A stretch of 64,000 nucleotides of DNA from Toxotes chatareus (Eukaryota; Chordata; Actinopteri; Toxotidae), in contig CM028885.1 of assembly GCA_016801885.1 (NCBI GenBank), positions 2,354,955 through 2,418,954 on the forward strand, written 5' to 3'. Below the pieces are notes generated by a model, which worked only from the letters and a program-made list of their open reading frames with translations, did no database searches and had not been told where the DNA came from. Within the stretch, counting starts at the first letter, position 1, and every line of letters begins with the position of its first letter. The position numbers were made by a program, and so were the translations under genes. This document shows positions 10,344 to 22,429 of this stretch, piece after piece.

Positions 10344-13235
10344 ACAGAGACCAATAAAAGCTAAAGAGAGACAGAGATTGCGTTCCATGTGGTATCGTGT
10401 GCAGCATACTGCTGTAATTTCCTGGTGTTTTTACAAACCACAAACTGTATATGATGCTACATGTTGTCACAAGTCCTAAACCGTGTATCAAACCCAGAGA
10501 ATATCTGAACAGTTAACCCATGTGAGAGCACACTGATGTATGTGTCTTTCCTCAGGTTGATTCTGTGCTTTTATAGTTTAGAATGTGGCTGTCCTCAGTC
10601 AGGGAGAACAAAGGGAGACTACATGTGGGGAAGGGAAGAGATGGAGTTTGGGTGTTTGATGAGCAGACTGATATAATGTTAACGATCCTGGGGAAGAAAA
10701 ACTAAACGAGCCCTAACCCCAAATGAACAGACAGCATCTGAACATTATTCCCAAGGAAATTAAACCTGATTAAAAACAGTTTGGCCGGAGTCAGTACACT
10801 CAGACAACATGTTTAAATCTCTGCCCTGTGATAAAACACACAACTACAGTCACAACAATACATCAGTAGCTTATTAATACATTTAAACAGCTGCCTAAAG
10901 TATTTTTCTGTAGAAATACCATCAAAAACTGCTGTGCTGAAATCCCATTGATGAAACACACCTTTTAACATTCAGCATGATTCATAAAATAAACTATACT
11001 GCTCCCTTTACAAATCAAAACCAGACTCACCAGTTTGCCCTGATGCATGGAAGCCCTGAGAGGAAGGTGAGGAAAAGGATTCAGGTGAACCAGTCTGATC
11101 CAAATAGTTTTACATCTTGGTAAAATAGTTCCTATTTTTATTTGTGAAAACAAGTGGAAACAGTTATATAAGTTAAGTCACATTGGTGTCGTGTCTTTCT
11201 TTTGGATTGAAATCTATTTTAATGTAATTTTAAAGTGACATAACATGCTAACACACGGTATATGGACTTTTTTTATTTAAAGTGCATTGAGAAATTAGAA
11301 TTATTTATTTAGACTGGGGTAGTGTTGTTCCCTGTTGCAACAGTTAAAATCATAATAATAATAATTATCCTGGCAAAACCTATTTTCACCTGTCATAAAC
11401 ATAGTAGAGAAAACTACTTAGATCAGACTCAGACAATGGATCACTAGATTTTACTATTCCTCAAATAAGTAAAGCATCAGTAGGTGTCAGGGCTTTCTCT
11501 TCTCTGGGACTCTCTTCCTACTGAAACTCAAGTCCAAACCTTACAGCTCAGAATTCATCCAGTGGTTGTTCAACATCCAACCAAGACTAATTGTGATTGT
11601 CTGTAGACATGCAGAACAGGGTCATTTAGAACATTTGGATGTCATCTGAACGCTACATTTTACAGTCAGTGGAAGCTCATGACAAATTTCTTGTCAAGAC
11701 CACTTGTAAACATCAGTTTAGATTTTATATGTCTAAACCCATTCAACCACTAATGGGCTTGAATGGGTGTTCGTAACATGGGTGTTCATAACATCAGTTA
11801 GACATCGTGGTGGCAGCAGTGGACGTTCAGAACAACTCTTGCTGAAACTGTTTGATATATGTTTAATACACATTACTTTGTATTGTTGTTGCTTCCTTTT
11901 TATGTTCACATTGTATCATTCATTACTGTTCCCAGGTACCCTGTATGTGTGCGTGTACATGTCTTGGGAAACTTTCTGATACACCTTCAAAGGGCTTTTT
12001 GAGGTTGTTGAGACTTGGTTTCAGGGTTCAGGTTAGATTCAGATTTAAGTTAGGGTAAAGAAGAATGCATTATGTTAACAAGTGTCCTCACAACTGATGT
12101 AAGAAAAGAATGTGTGTGCGTCTGTCTTGAAGGTGTGTAAACCACATTATATTCAAAACACAGTGTGACTCCCATCCCAGCATTACAGTTTCATGTAAAG
12201 CATATGGGCCTTGTAGGAGGCCCGAGGGTGTTAAACCTTTGGTCGTCAAGAGTCGGGTCAGATGCTGGCTGTCTGAGATCCAGCACACATTGCTCACATT
12301 GTTGGACGTGTCTGTAAAACACAGATGGCTTCGACCAAGACTCAGGAAATCAAAATGGCATGATGGTGATGTGATTTCTGGATGCCTGTTCTCGTTTCAT
12401 ACGGATGTGGTCTCTGGGGGACTGAGCCAAAAGCTATAACACTCATATAATCACCTGCCAGGCCAGACATTGAGTCACCCTTCAAAACAATGGTGTTTAC
12501 TTGCCAACTGTTTCCTCACTGTGTTGCGAAAGCAGTAGAGTGTGGTCCCTTGTGCAAACACCACCTTGCAGGCCTGGGTGAGATAATGTTTAACATTTGA
12601 TCTAACCTGCTTGAAGTAGCAGCTGGGTGGGGTTTACCAGATCCGGACAGTTTCAGGTGATTACTCATCAATCACTCAGAACTATACCGCACTGACCTTC
12701 CCATGATTGCATACTGCTTCTGGTACTCATTGTCTCATGTGGCAAACTGGGCTTAACTAGCGTTTTTTTCAGATCTATAATAGTGCAATACACAACCAGC
12801 AGGAGTTAAAGTTGTTGTGATTAAAGGAATGGTTGACTTTTTGTAAGTAATTACTCTTGAGCAACAAATTTGTGTCTGATTCATGTCTCTGAGTGCAATT
12901 TAAAGGTCTGATGAACAGTGAGCTTAGCCTAGCTTGATTTTCAAAAACTTAACAACAATCGACAATGTCTCGGCCATCTTTTCTATCAGTAAAAGATTGT
13001 AATCATCAGGTTAATTGCTGACATCTGGGAACAAAAAACTGTTGCAATGTTCACAGATGTCAGCACTAACGTTAGGTAGTACGATGTGGGAGTACTGGCT
13101 AAACTTTTTTTTTTAAGAAGCTTTTGCAATAAATCATTATCCTTCAATCCAGCTGATAAAATCCGTGTGTGTGTAAACTGAAAATCAGTGAGACTAACGT
13201 TTTATTAAACCTCTGTGAGTCTGTACACAATCTCA
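10343..13235. other. Non-coding DNA without recognised features
   Basis: I found no gene, RNA or clear transposon. ORFs of 60-70 codons are scattered on both strands without domains or splice context. The composition is that of ordinary fish intergenic or intronic DNA. Confidence 0.6.
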
Positions 13236-13239
13236 GTTT

Positions 13240-13510
13240 AGTGTGCTAGCATGCTAACATTTGCTGATGTACACTGAAAGCACAGCGGAGGCTGATGGGA
13301 ATGTCATTACTTTTCCAGGTATTTAGTCATAAACCAAAGTATTGGTCAGATTTACATTTTGACCTGGATGAACAGGATGATGATGATAAGAGGATGATCA
13401 AAGCTACAATTCATCCTGAGGGGGGAGTGAATATCTATCTCTCCATGTCATTCCCATCACATGCCATCCATTGCAAACCATTCAGAAATATTTCACTCCA
13501 AATCACAAAT
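13240..13510 (+). repeat. Mid-repetitive family R1, copy 1
   Basis: It contains GCTAGCATGCTAAC followed by 'ctgatgggaatgtcatta', then 'cataaaccaaagtatt' and 'attcatcctgagggg'. The same ordered phrases recur at 57650-57990, and part of the family recurs around 21855-22420. I recognise this as a very common interspersed repeat of teleost genomes whose class I cannot name with certainty. The 94-codon ORF across it (13295-13579) is not a host gene. Confidence 0.7.
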
Positions 13511-13962
13511 GTAAACCAGTGGTGCACAAAGAAAAGTTATCACCAAAGCCAGGATTCATACCCTGGGGAACATGAATGACTTGATGATATCATGATATCA
13601 TGTTTTTGAGTAACACAAACCATACATTAGTTCTATGTATTGAAGAAGAAGGAACTTTGCTGGGTACGTGAACTCTTCATGTTGTCTTTTACTTAAAATT
13701 GAACTCCTACTGAGCCAGTAGTTGTCGTCTGTTTCCAAGGCAACTGTCACCCACTGAGCAGAACAAGAAGAACTGGCTTGACTACCTACAGCATGTTGTC
13801 CCTGCCATGGGGGGGTTGGTTGGGGGGGGGCAGTGTGTTTTGTGAGTTTTGTCACCTGTCACCTACAGTGTGTCGAGCCCTTTAGCACAACCTCATAAAA
13901 TAATAAAGACACTAGATGATTCCATTTGGAGTCGTTTTTCTTTAATCCAGAGGAATAGTCTA

Positions 13963-14118
13963 ATATTCTCTCTCTCCTTTTAGCTCTGTTTTGGTCAGCT
14001 CCTGATAAAAATATCTGGCTCTTTAGCTTCTAAATGCTCCACTATATTCACCAGCTGCTCTCTGACTGTTTCTGTCTGCTGTTTGCTGCTGAGCAGGTAG
14101 AGGACAGTGGCTTTAACA
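13963..14118 (+). repeat. Interspersed repeat R2, left arm of an inverted pair
   Basis: The segment from 'tctctccttttagctctg' through 'cagctcctgataaaaata' to 'gagcaggtagaggacagtgg' is matched in reverse complement at 16690-16839, with about 85% identity by eye. A shorter piece recurs near 59358-59392. It is a dispersed repeat of unknown class, present as a 2.6-kb-spaced inverted pair. Confidence 0.7.
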
Positions 14119-15516
14119 CAGCTTTTTTATATTTTACAGTCATTTGATCCATTGTCAGTGTGTAACTATATTGATGAGTGCAGCTCTAAGAAAGTGTTTT
14201 TCAACCCAGCAGTTCCAGTTTCTTTACTGTCCGTACAGTTTGAACTGTGTAGAGGGTGAGTGCTCACAGAGAGGAAGCTGGATTTGCACTGCAGTGAAAA
14301 GGAATGTCAGAGCAGGTTGAGTTTCCTCTAAGCTGAGGTCAGTCGAGTTGAAAGGGAATGCTGCCTGCCGGCATGTTTGTGTTTCAGCTGCTCTTTGTTA
14401 CAGAGCGCCTTGTTTCGCAACAGCAGACTGCAGGAGAAAAAAGAAGAGAGGCAGAAAGAGAGAGAATGGGACCTCAGAAACAATACGCAGAGGAAGACAT
14501 TCAGTCACATGCACAGACTAGACTCAACCTGAGTTCATTCAGCCCCTTTGTCCTTACAGGTTATACAGTAGAAGGGTACAGTGTGCATGAGTCTACTCCT
14601 GCTTCTATACTATACCATCCCTCAAACAAAGGGTTGGATATTGTTTCATATTGTTTAAAACTACCTGACACCTGTGTTTTGTTACCAAGGACAAACCTTT
14701 TACTTTTACCTGACTTTGAGGAACAGTGTTTTTCCACATTGCTCAGTTTGCCCAAGTCAAACTCAACATTTTGAATTGATGATCTGATCAAGGGATGAGT
14801 CAGACTACAAATCTGACCAGAGAGTTTTCAATACTCTGCTCTGTGGGAACGTTTCAGTCAGCACCAAACATAAGTATTGAGGAGTTTTTGGGGGGTTTTT
14901 TTGGGTGTCCGGGGTTTCAAAAATTAAAATCCCTTTTAGGCCCAGTACAAAAGATAAGCAGCAGTGTTAGAAAACATCTGCAGATATGAAACTGTGAATA
15001 TCTTTGTATTTTTTCTGGAATTTAGAAAAAAAATCTGCCTTGGGAAATTTGAATTAATCAAAGTTTCCATCCATTGCCACTGGGCAAATATCAAGAGTTG
15101 CTGCGTTAAGATAAACAGCAGATTTGACTGGAAAACCAGTTCAGTGTAATTAACCTATTTCAAAAGAAGATGAGTCAAGAAGACATAAGTAAGAGATCCC
15201 CAAAGCTCAAACTGTGAAAAACAACGTAGGAAACATGATGGAAGTTGGAACTTTATGTTTGTTTCATGTGTTACTTTCAGGAATATTACAATATCTTCAT
15301 TCTGCCACATAGTTCAGCTGAGCAGAAGCTTCAGTGGATGTTTACGTCCTATATTTCATGTACCTCATGACATATTTGCAGTTCCCACTACTGCATGTAA
15401 GTGTAAAGACTATTTTGTGATATACATTGATTTTTTTTTTTTTTTTAGTTCCTGTGTTTCCGCTCGGGTCTTTTTTTTTGCTAGCTGTATTGGTTTTATT
15501 CCTTTTCTCCAATGGC

Positions 15517-15590
15517 AGCTGAGGTTCATGGGTTTTGTACTGTTTAGATCCATCCACCATATCAAACTGACAGAAAAAGATTTCTGCGTT
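15517..15590 (+). repeat. Dispersed repeat R3, copy 1
   Basis: The phrases 'gaggttcatgggtt' and 'caaactgacagaaaaaga', about 50 bp apart, recur in the same order and spacing at 62842-62910. There they directly follow a typical teleost interspersed repeat, so this copy is probably a fragment of the same family. Confidence 0.6.
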
Positions 15591-16408
15591 TCTGTGTTTA
15601 GCAACATTGAAGATATCAGTAAAAGAAACTGACAGTGGGGAAGCACCAACAGATCTTCCCGCTTCTCAACTCAGCTGAGGTCCAGTACTCAGGCCTACTC
15701 GTTACCAAGCAGCTTGCACCACCGCTCTCACTCTTTGGTCTCTCATGCTGCACATATTGTTCTCACCACGTCTTCCTCAACTTTCAGTACCACACGATGA
15801 TTGTATGACTGATTACTGTAATGACATATCCAATGATTCCAAATTTTCTGGGGTTTTTTTCTGGTGACACCCCACCTCTCTCCAACTTCTGACACTTGTA
15901 CAGTGCAGTAAAACACACACACACGCACACACCTCGTGTCTTGTTATAAAAACTTTCAGTTGTAAAGCAAGAGCAGAGTCTGTTCTGCTGCTGGCTTTAA
16001 ATGACCCAGGTTCTCTCTCTGGCAGCACATTTCTGGCAACTGGGCATCAGATTTATCTAAATGTGGCACAGTGGGGGAGAGGAGGATGCACAGTGCGCAG
16101 ATAGAACGGAAAATATGGGATTCATTTTTCCCCTCTGTACGTGCTGGGTTGTGTTTCAGCAGCACACACTGCAGAGGTGAAGTCACCGGGTGGCGTGAAG
16201 AAACACAGAGCAGGCCAAACACACATGCACAGGAAGGTGTTTAACCATGCAGTGCGTGCTTATACTGTACACACACACACACACACCGTGCATCAATAAA
16301 GACACATGCATTCACTGACTTTCATTTTGTAACACACACCTCATACGTACAGCATTAGAAATGACCGCACACCAATGTCAGATTTCAGTGGACTGATTAG
16401 TACAGTGT

Positions 16409-16449
16409 TATATAATATAATATAATATAATGTAATATAATACAATATA
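16409..16449. repeat. (TATAA)n short tandem repeat
   Basis: Imperfect pentanucleotide repeat of TATAA with TGTAA and TACAA variants. Confidence 0.85.
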
Positions 16450-16689
16450 AACTGCACATACTGGTATATTTACAAAAAGTCAGTGACCATGTGTAATGAG
16501 AAAAGTGTCACTTGCAGCAATAAATCCAGAGATATGATCACTGTCCCCCCGCTTTACTGAGCTTTTTAGTCTCTTTTAGTTCATTGTTTTGATTTTATGA
16601 CCCACAACTTCCTTCCAGTAACAGTCTCACAGTTCACATCAGCCTCTTTTCCACCAGCAGCAGGCTGCTGTTGTCAGTAAAACAAAAAC

Positions 16690-16839
16690 TCTAAACCCAC
16701 TGTCCACTACCTGCTCAGCAGGCAGACACAGTCAGAGAGCAGCTGGTGAACACAGTGGAACATTTAGCAGCTAAAGAGCCAGAAGTTTTTATCAGGAGCT
16801 GGTGGAGACCAAAAACCAGAGCTAAAAGAGAGGGAATAA
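16690..16839 (-). repeat. Interspersed repeat R2, right arm of an inverted pair
   Basis: This is the reverse complement of 13963-14118. Shared phrases include 'cagctggtgaacacagtgg', 'tagcagctaaagagcc' and 'gagctaaaagagaggg'. It may belong to the same mobile family as the fragment near 59358. Confidence 0.7.
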
Positions 16840-16892
16840 AAGACTTATATTCATCATATTCATCATTTTGGATGTGTAAAATAGGCAACTAG

Positions 16893-17090
16893 TTGTGGTC
16901 GACTGCAGCTCAGTAGAGCTTGTTCTCGACATGTCAGTGTGTAAGTGTGTGTGGCTGTGTTAGTAAAGTGCTGCATGGATTGAAAACAAGCACTGAATGA
17001 ATATGTGTGTAAATGGGTGACCGTGACTTGCAGTGTAAAGCACTTTGAGTGGCTAAGTCTGGAAAAGTCCTGTATAAATTCAGTCCATCT
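16893..17090 (+). mobile_element. tRNA-derived SINE, internally deleted
   Basis: The head 'gcagctcagtagagct' resembles a tRNA A-box region. The tail has 'gtgtaaatgggtgaccgtga', 'agtgtaaagcactttgagtgg' and 'tgtataaattcagtccat', which I recognise as the 3' end of a widespread teleost SINE (the AAGCGCTTTGAGTGG and TATATAAATGCAGTCCAT signature). The B-box region between them appears deleted, so the copy should be transcriptionally dead. RNA polymerase III origin and LINE-dependent spread are family knowledge. Confidence 0.7.
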
Positions 17091-17094
17091 TGTC

Positions 17095-19568
17095 ACTAAC
17101 ATGTTTGTCATATCAACATGACAAGGTAATGATGTATCATGTGTGACAAAAGAAATACCCAAATTTAATAATCATATAGCCTCTTTTGTACTTGTTTTAA
17201 TCAGTGAAAAATACATAATACTGGCATGGTATGTGTTTATGGTTATTGATGTCATGAGCAATCACTGCTTCTTGTAATATTTTTACTATATTACCATGAA
17301 AGTACATCTACTTCCATATGCTCCTGTTGGAGCTGAACCCTCAGCAGCAACAAGGTGAAAGTCTTGCACGTGTTGGTGAGTTTAGCTACTGCTGTTCTCC
17401 TTTCACATGACATATATGGTGAATCATTGTCTGAGACTGTGGTTAGAGGAAATGGCCATTGCAGATTACACACTGGAAACTAAAAACCAGTGCACTGTAA
17501 ATCAACACCGCTGAACTGTGAGTGACTCACAACAAAAAGATGGAGGCCAAAGCTGTTTGATGAAGGTAGGGCTCATTAAATGAGGAAACCGTCCACCGCC
17601 TTTACACTGGGGTTTTCGCTTACTCATAGATTGTGTTGTCATTCCCTGACAAAGGGTTCAAAGATTGCAGTAGGTGATGAAGTGTTAACAATGAACTTTC
17701 CATCAAAGCAGTAATTCAGAAACTAAAGTGTCAAAATGTCCAATAAAACTGTTATTACTTGCCCGTCCAAGTACTGGGTGGTTAGACAATAAGCAGCAGT
17801 GATACTGACAAATCATTCAGTATTGAAATAATACTTTTCTTATTCTATCAAGGAGAAAGGAGCATGCAACCTGTAACTGTGACATGTTCAAAGTCAGACT
17901 CTTTCTAATTAGGATGTCCTAGGTACATGGCATGTACTGTGAACTGTTAGACCATCTGTATGATCCTTCTGAATGATAATTTAGAGTGGCACTCCTGCAA
18001 TTTAGTATTGCTCCTTTATAAAGTTGTAGGACGTGTTGAGTGGGATAGTTAAGTGTCCTGCCGGCAGGTAATTAAAGCTCTTCACATTAACACGGAACAA
18101 CATAATGAACATATTTCCTCCCATTCCAAAATGACATAATGGCATGTAAGAGAAGGTCAAATTACCCAACTCAGTCTTATAGAACATGATGTTTATATGC
18201 TACTACAGAAAGATTTACTCCAGCTATTTAGTTTTGCATTCTCATAAACTTTGGAGAACTTTGAATGGTCAAAGTTTATTTAACTTACTTTATTCCCATT
18301 GTTATATTAATATAATTCAGTCAGGCCTTTTGTTAGACAGTCCCTACCTGGCAAATGCCACACCTCTGCTTTGTAATGTTGTTATAAATTTGAATTCTCT
18401 CAGCCCGAGCTGAGATAACACAAAGATTACAGGACACAAACCCTGGTCTCCAAAGCCCAAGTCCTGAGTTTTGAACATCCACCATCCTCCCCACCAGTTT
18501 CTGCGCTGTAAAAGGAGGCAGCATTCCCTTGACATAAAGCAATGTTGCCAGTGAACATAGTTCATGTAGCAATTATGTTTCCTATAAAACATATTTGGCA
18601 AAACCATTCAGTGTTACATAAACATAATTCCTACTGTAGGAGGCAGGGTTGAATTATGTCAGTGAGCACTGTAACTGCAGCCAGATACAAAAGCATTTTT
18701 GAATATTTTCGCTCTGCGTTTCATAGTTTTAAACGTCCTGTGAGACTGAAGCAGCTGCAGTTCAGTGGGTGGGAGATTCCCTGGACGGTGGACTTGGCCT
18801 AACTTAGTAAATGAGATGAGTAAAATTTCAGTAGGCTGAGCTGCGGCTTCCCATTTAAGATTTCTGACCAATTAGTATTACTTTTCTGACACATTTCCAA
18901 AACATGACCACTTCAGTAAAAACAGGGCAAAAAAAAAAAAAAAAACATCCTTGTATCAACATTAAAAAGCGACTGTTGAAACATATCAGATCTGCTTGCC
19001 CTTTTGTACACACTTAAGTATTTGTGTTTGTTCAGCCACAGCCTGACCTCTAAGTGGTTATGACCTTGTGGAGTAAAACATGAGACCTGCAGCCTACAAT
19101 CACTTCCTTAGTCTCTGAAATACTGAGTTGGAGGAAAGATTCATCACACCATGAGACAAAATCAAAATTAAAGGGCCGTGACTCATTTCCTTGATGCAGT
19201 GCTTGTGTGTGCTGTGACTTTCTTGAGAAGCAGCAGAAAGGGTGAAAGAGGAGAGTCAGAGGAGCTGAGTCAGAAATCAGATATCAGCCATATCTCTCTG
19301 TCTTCTTTCACTCTGAGGCCTCAGGAGATTAAACAACCCACCTGCGCAAATTCAGATACGCTGTGAAACATTCTGTCAGTGTCACGGCTGCAATGTGTGA
19401 CTGAAGTTCAAAAAAGCAAAAGAAGCAGTTAAAAGCACCTGCAGTTCTGCAGCTGGCTGCAATGTTTGAACCAGGAATTGTTAAAGTCAGACTGGAATGA
19501 GAATAAGACAAAGAATTATATCAGGAAAAATCTATTCATATAAGCCTTTGTCATGTTTCACTAAACAT
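17095..19568. other. Non-coding DNA without recognised features
   Basis: No gene or clear transposon was found. Both-strand ORFs of 60-87 codons around 18186-18607 overlap each other and have no domain. A run of about 18 A lies near 18930-18946. Confidence 0.5.
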
Positions 19569-19569
19569 A

Positions 19570-20311
19570 CAGCTGCAAGAGAACGTAAGTGAACCCTTTG
19601 GAATTATCAGCATTTATCAATAAATTTGTCTTAAAATATGGCCAGAACTTCATGTGAAAATAATGAGCACAACAGGGTTCATGGATCATGGAGTCCATGA
19701 CCCCACAGAGGAAGCTGCTCTGCTGCCTCTGGGTCTGGGCAGCTCCACATCATCAGGTTTATCCAGGTATCTGACAGGACAATGTAAGGGTGGCTGGACC
19801 AGCCGAAGCTTAGGCGAAGCTGGTTTCTGCAGCAGGACAATGACCCTAAACATGGAAGTAAATCTACTACAGAATGACTTCAAACAAAGAAAATCCACCT
19901 TTTGGAGCAGCCCAGTCAGAGCTCAGACCTTTATGATCTCAGTGTTCACCGCAGACATCCTGAGAACATGGCTGAGCTGAAGCAGTTCTTTGATGAAGAA
20001 TGGTCTAAAATTCCTCCTGAACGTTGTGCAGGTCTGATCCACAGCTGCTGGAAGCTCTGATCTGAAGTTATTGCAGCCAAAGGACGTTCAACCAGTTATT
20101 AAATCCAAGGGTTCACTTACTTTTTCCATCAGGACTGTGAGAGTTTAATGAGTGTGTTCAATAAAGACACAAAACACTATAATGGTGTTATTCACTTAAG
20201 CACATTATGTTTGTGACTTATGAGGACCAGATCACATTTTATGGCCAATTAATGCAGAAAACCAGGTCACTCCGAAGGAATCCCATTTGCTAACTTTTTC
20301 TTGCCATTGTC
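19570..20311 (+). mobile_element. Tc1-type DNA transposon, internally deleted copy with both ends
   Basis: The left end starts CAGCTGCAAGAGAACGTAAG and continues GTGAACCCTTTGGAATT. The right end, in reverse complement, has the matching arrangement (CAATGGCAAGAAAAAGTT, then ATTCCTTCGG), so both terminal inverted repeats are recognisable. TA dinucleotides flank them at 19568-19569 and 20312-20313. An internal 'aagggttcacttactttt' block at 20107-20124 repeats the end motif. At about 740 bp it is less than half the usual length of about 1.6 kb. The 3' untranslated part ('ttcaataaagacac', 'cagatcacattttatgg') matches the known tail of this teleost family. It is a dead copy that could only move if supplied with transposase. 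Confidence 0.85.
19820..20062 (+). pseudogene. Tc1 transposase C-terminal remnant
   Basis: Plus-strand translation gives LQQDNDPKHGSKSTTE, then after a stop a phrase like KKIHLLEQPSQSSDLY. After a frame disturbance it gives MAELKQFFDEEWSKIPPERC. These match the C-terminal half of Tc1-family transposases, where QQDNDPKHTSK carries the second catalytic aspartate and EWxKIPxERC is near the C-terminus. Stops and frameshifts break it, and the N-terminal paired-type DNA-binding domains and the first catalytic aspartate region are missing. The usual P-N-P-I-E segment with the third acidic residue is degraded ('SSDLYDLS'). It cannot encode an active enzyme. Confidence 0.85.
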
Positions 20312-21565
20312 TAATATGTGAGATTTTGTTGATGTTGTTGTTGTTTTTGTTTTGGAGGGGGATTAGTTATAAAGAGGCTGACAAGTAAAATTCTTATGTT
20401 TCAGAGCTGGTGGTACATGGAACTGTGAAAAAAGGGAAAAACAATGCTTAGTATTTACATTTCTTGGCTATATGTATTATGTGCGCCCGCTCAGAGGCTC
20501 GAGGCTTGAAATATGTAAAGGCATACACAATACCATGGTATTATAATCATATTTCCATGTGCAAAAAGGAAGCAGAATACTGAAGTCTGAATTTACCTCT
20601 TCCTGAGCTATTTCAACTATTTCAATACCTTTGCTGGCCTAGAGGATGGAAGATGGAATGCTGCCTTTCACAAAATTTTACTGCAAAGCTTGTTCAATGA
20701 ATAATTATAGTTATTGAAATGGATATTATATATATATTTTGTGATACCAGTTCAGAATTTGGAGCATCTTAGATGCCATATACTAGAGATATACTGAAAT
20801 CCAATAATAAACCAAGTAAGATCAGACTGTAATAAGTCTCTGCAGAGAATCACTTAACATACAAGATGAGTCACTATGATACATTTGATACAGTATATTC
20901 TAACTATTAGATCTAAGAAAAGCACCTCAAGAGGCAACACAAACTTGTGCTGGTAACTGAAACTTACATATCAATTATGTATCAATGGAGTTACACCAAA
21001 GGAGTGTGGAAATTAGGCAGAAATCTCAAGTGATTCCCACTCACAACCCTCAAGGGAGAGCTATTGAAACAAGACAAGGGAAGAGTAGAGCTGGTGTACA
21101 GTGCTTGGCAAGTTTCAGTGGGAGACTCCACTCCTTCATCATCAGTCATCATCTACAACACTTGATGGATATCAGCAACATTGCTTTTGCGTCTCAGGTC
21201 GACTTGAATTAGAGTGGAGAAGGGTTAGGAGTGGAGGAGAGGGATCTATCAAAGACTTTCAGGACTTGCCCTCCTGTCTGCTCCCTTTTTCGTCCCCCTC
21301 AGATCACTTTGTTACTGAGGGGCCTTAAAGTGAACGAGCACTGCTGGCACTAATTAAGCTGGTGAAGATGGCGCAGGCCTCGACACCAGCAGAAAGCCAG
21401 GGATGAAAGCTTCATTAATGAATCACAATGCCGTGACAACACTGATAATTACCTCCATGGGCAAGGAGATAAAAGATAAGGTTTAAGAAAAAATATGGGA
21501 GCTTTACTTAGCTTTACTTAGCTGGAGAATACCCAAGAGAGATTTGGGCTCAAAGAACCTACTCG

Positions 21566-21566
<1 letters not shown>
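20312..21566. other. Non-coding DNA with a candidate conserved element near its end
   Basis: No gene was found. The block at about 21325-21480, with 'ctggcactaattaagctgg', 'tcattaatgaatcaca' and 'tgataattacctcc', has homeodomain-type cores in balanced unique sequence and could be a conserved non-coding enhancer. Two overlapping 75-codon ORFs at 20985-21328 have no recognisable domain. Confidence 0.25.

Positions 21567-21567
<1 letters not shown>

Positions 21568-21599
<32 letters not shown>
21568..21599. repeat. (GT)n microsatellite
   Basis: About 16 uninterrupted GT units. Confidence 0.95.
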
Positions 21600-21600
<1 letters not shown>

Positions 21601-21854
21601 CTCAATTACTGGGGTCAAACGAGCATTGTATAATTTTGAATGAATCACTGATGATCCATTAAATGAAAACTTCAACATTTTAGAAAATGTGTTTGTTTTA
21701 TTATTTCATCTTTGTTCATGCAGCTCTGAGGTGTGGGCTCATGATGTGCTCAGTGCAGCTCCAGTTTGTCCTTCTCATGATTGTCATTATATTTCTCAGA
21801 GTCTCAGAGTCTCAGAGCATCAGTGTTTTTGCCTCGGTGAATGGTAAAGTTCAT

Positions 21855-22420
21855 CAGTGCTCCAACTCTTTTATCAAGGCTGAAGTATCTCATTAGCTAT
21901 TTAATGGATTACCCATAAATTTTGTACAGACATTCATGATCCCCAGAGGATGAAGGCTTATGACTTTGGTGTTTAGTGCCACACTGAGGTTCACATTTGT
22001 GGTTTTGAGCAAGATGTCTTGACAAAAGTTGGATGGATTGCCATGATATTTGGTAGGCCCTGCAGATGTCCGCAGTGCAAACAGGATGAATTATACTGAT
22101 GCTGTTGAAGCCTCACATCTAGAACCTTCATCAGGCCAGAAGTTTCATTTGTCCGCTTCTTTTATGATCAAATACCTGCAGAACTAATGACCCTCTCATC
22201 AGCCTCAGCTGTACAATGTGTTTAGTGCTAACTAGCTAGCTAACTAAATGTTAGCATGCTAACTTGCTAAAGTAAGATACCGAACATGGTGAACATTATG
22301 TGCTGAACATCAGCATTTTAGCATTATCATGTGAGCATGTTAACGTGTGCTTAACCATTGTGTGAGCATTTGAGCATTTAGCTCAGAGCCTTACAACAGC
22401 TGTTAGCCACTGAGCATGGT
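21855..22420. repeat. Mid-repetitive family R1, copy 2 (mixed orientation)
   Basis: The left half ('ctatttaatggattacc', 'gtacagacattcatgatcc', 'agaggatgaa') reads as the reverse complement of the 'attcatcctgagggg ... aatgtctg' part of the other copies. The right half has 'gttagcatgctaac', 'catggtgaacattatg' and 'agcatgttaac', the GCTAAC-rich part of the family. The family is probably near-palindromic in design or this copy is rearranged. Confidence 0.6.
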
Positions 22421-22429
22421 GCAGTTCAG

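Larger units (their letters stand above)
14126..16680. other. Non-coding DNA between the R2 arms
   Basis: No gene is recognised. The plus-strand ORF at 14358-14774 (138 codons) has no recognisable domain, signal peptide or splice context. Short CA repeats occur at 15915-15931 and 16269-16286, and an AT-rich (TATAA)n-like repeat at 16409-16449. A 70-bp piece near 15517-15590 matches 62842-62925. Confidence 0.5.

Noticed and set aside
10078..10491. Minus-strand 137-codon ORF and plus-strand 64-codon ORF
   Set aside because: Both read through the GT/GA microsatellite (TH and RE runs) and have no domain.
14358..14774. 138-codon plus-strand ORF as a host gene
   Set aside because: No recognisable domain, no splice or promoter context, and the opposite strand is also partly open.
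19654..19980. 108-codon plus-strand ORF inside the Tc1 element
   Set aside because: It is in a different frame from the recognisable transposase remnant (LQQDNDPKHGSK) and has no homology of its own.
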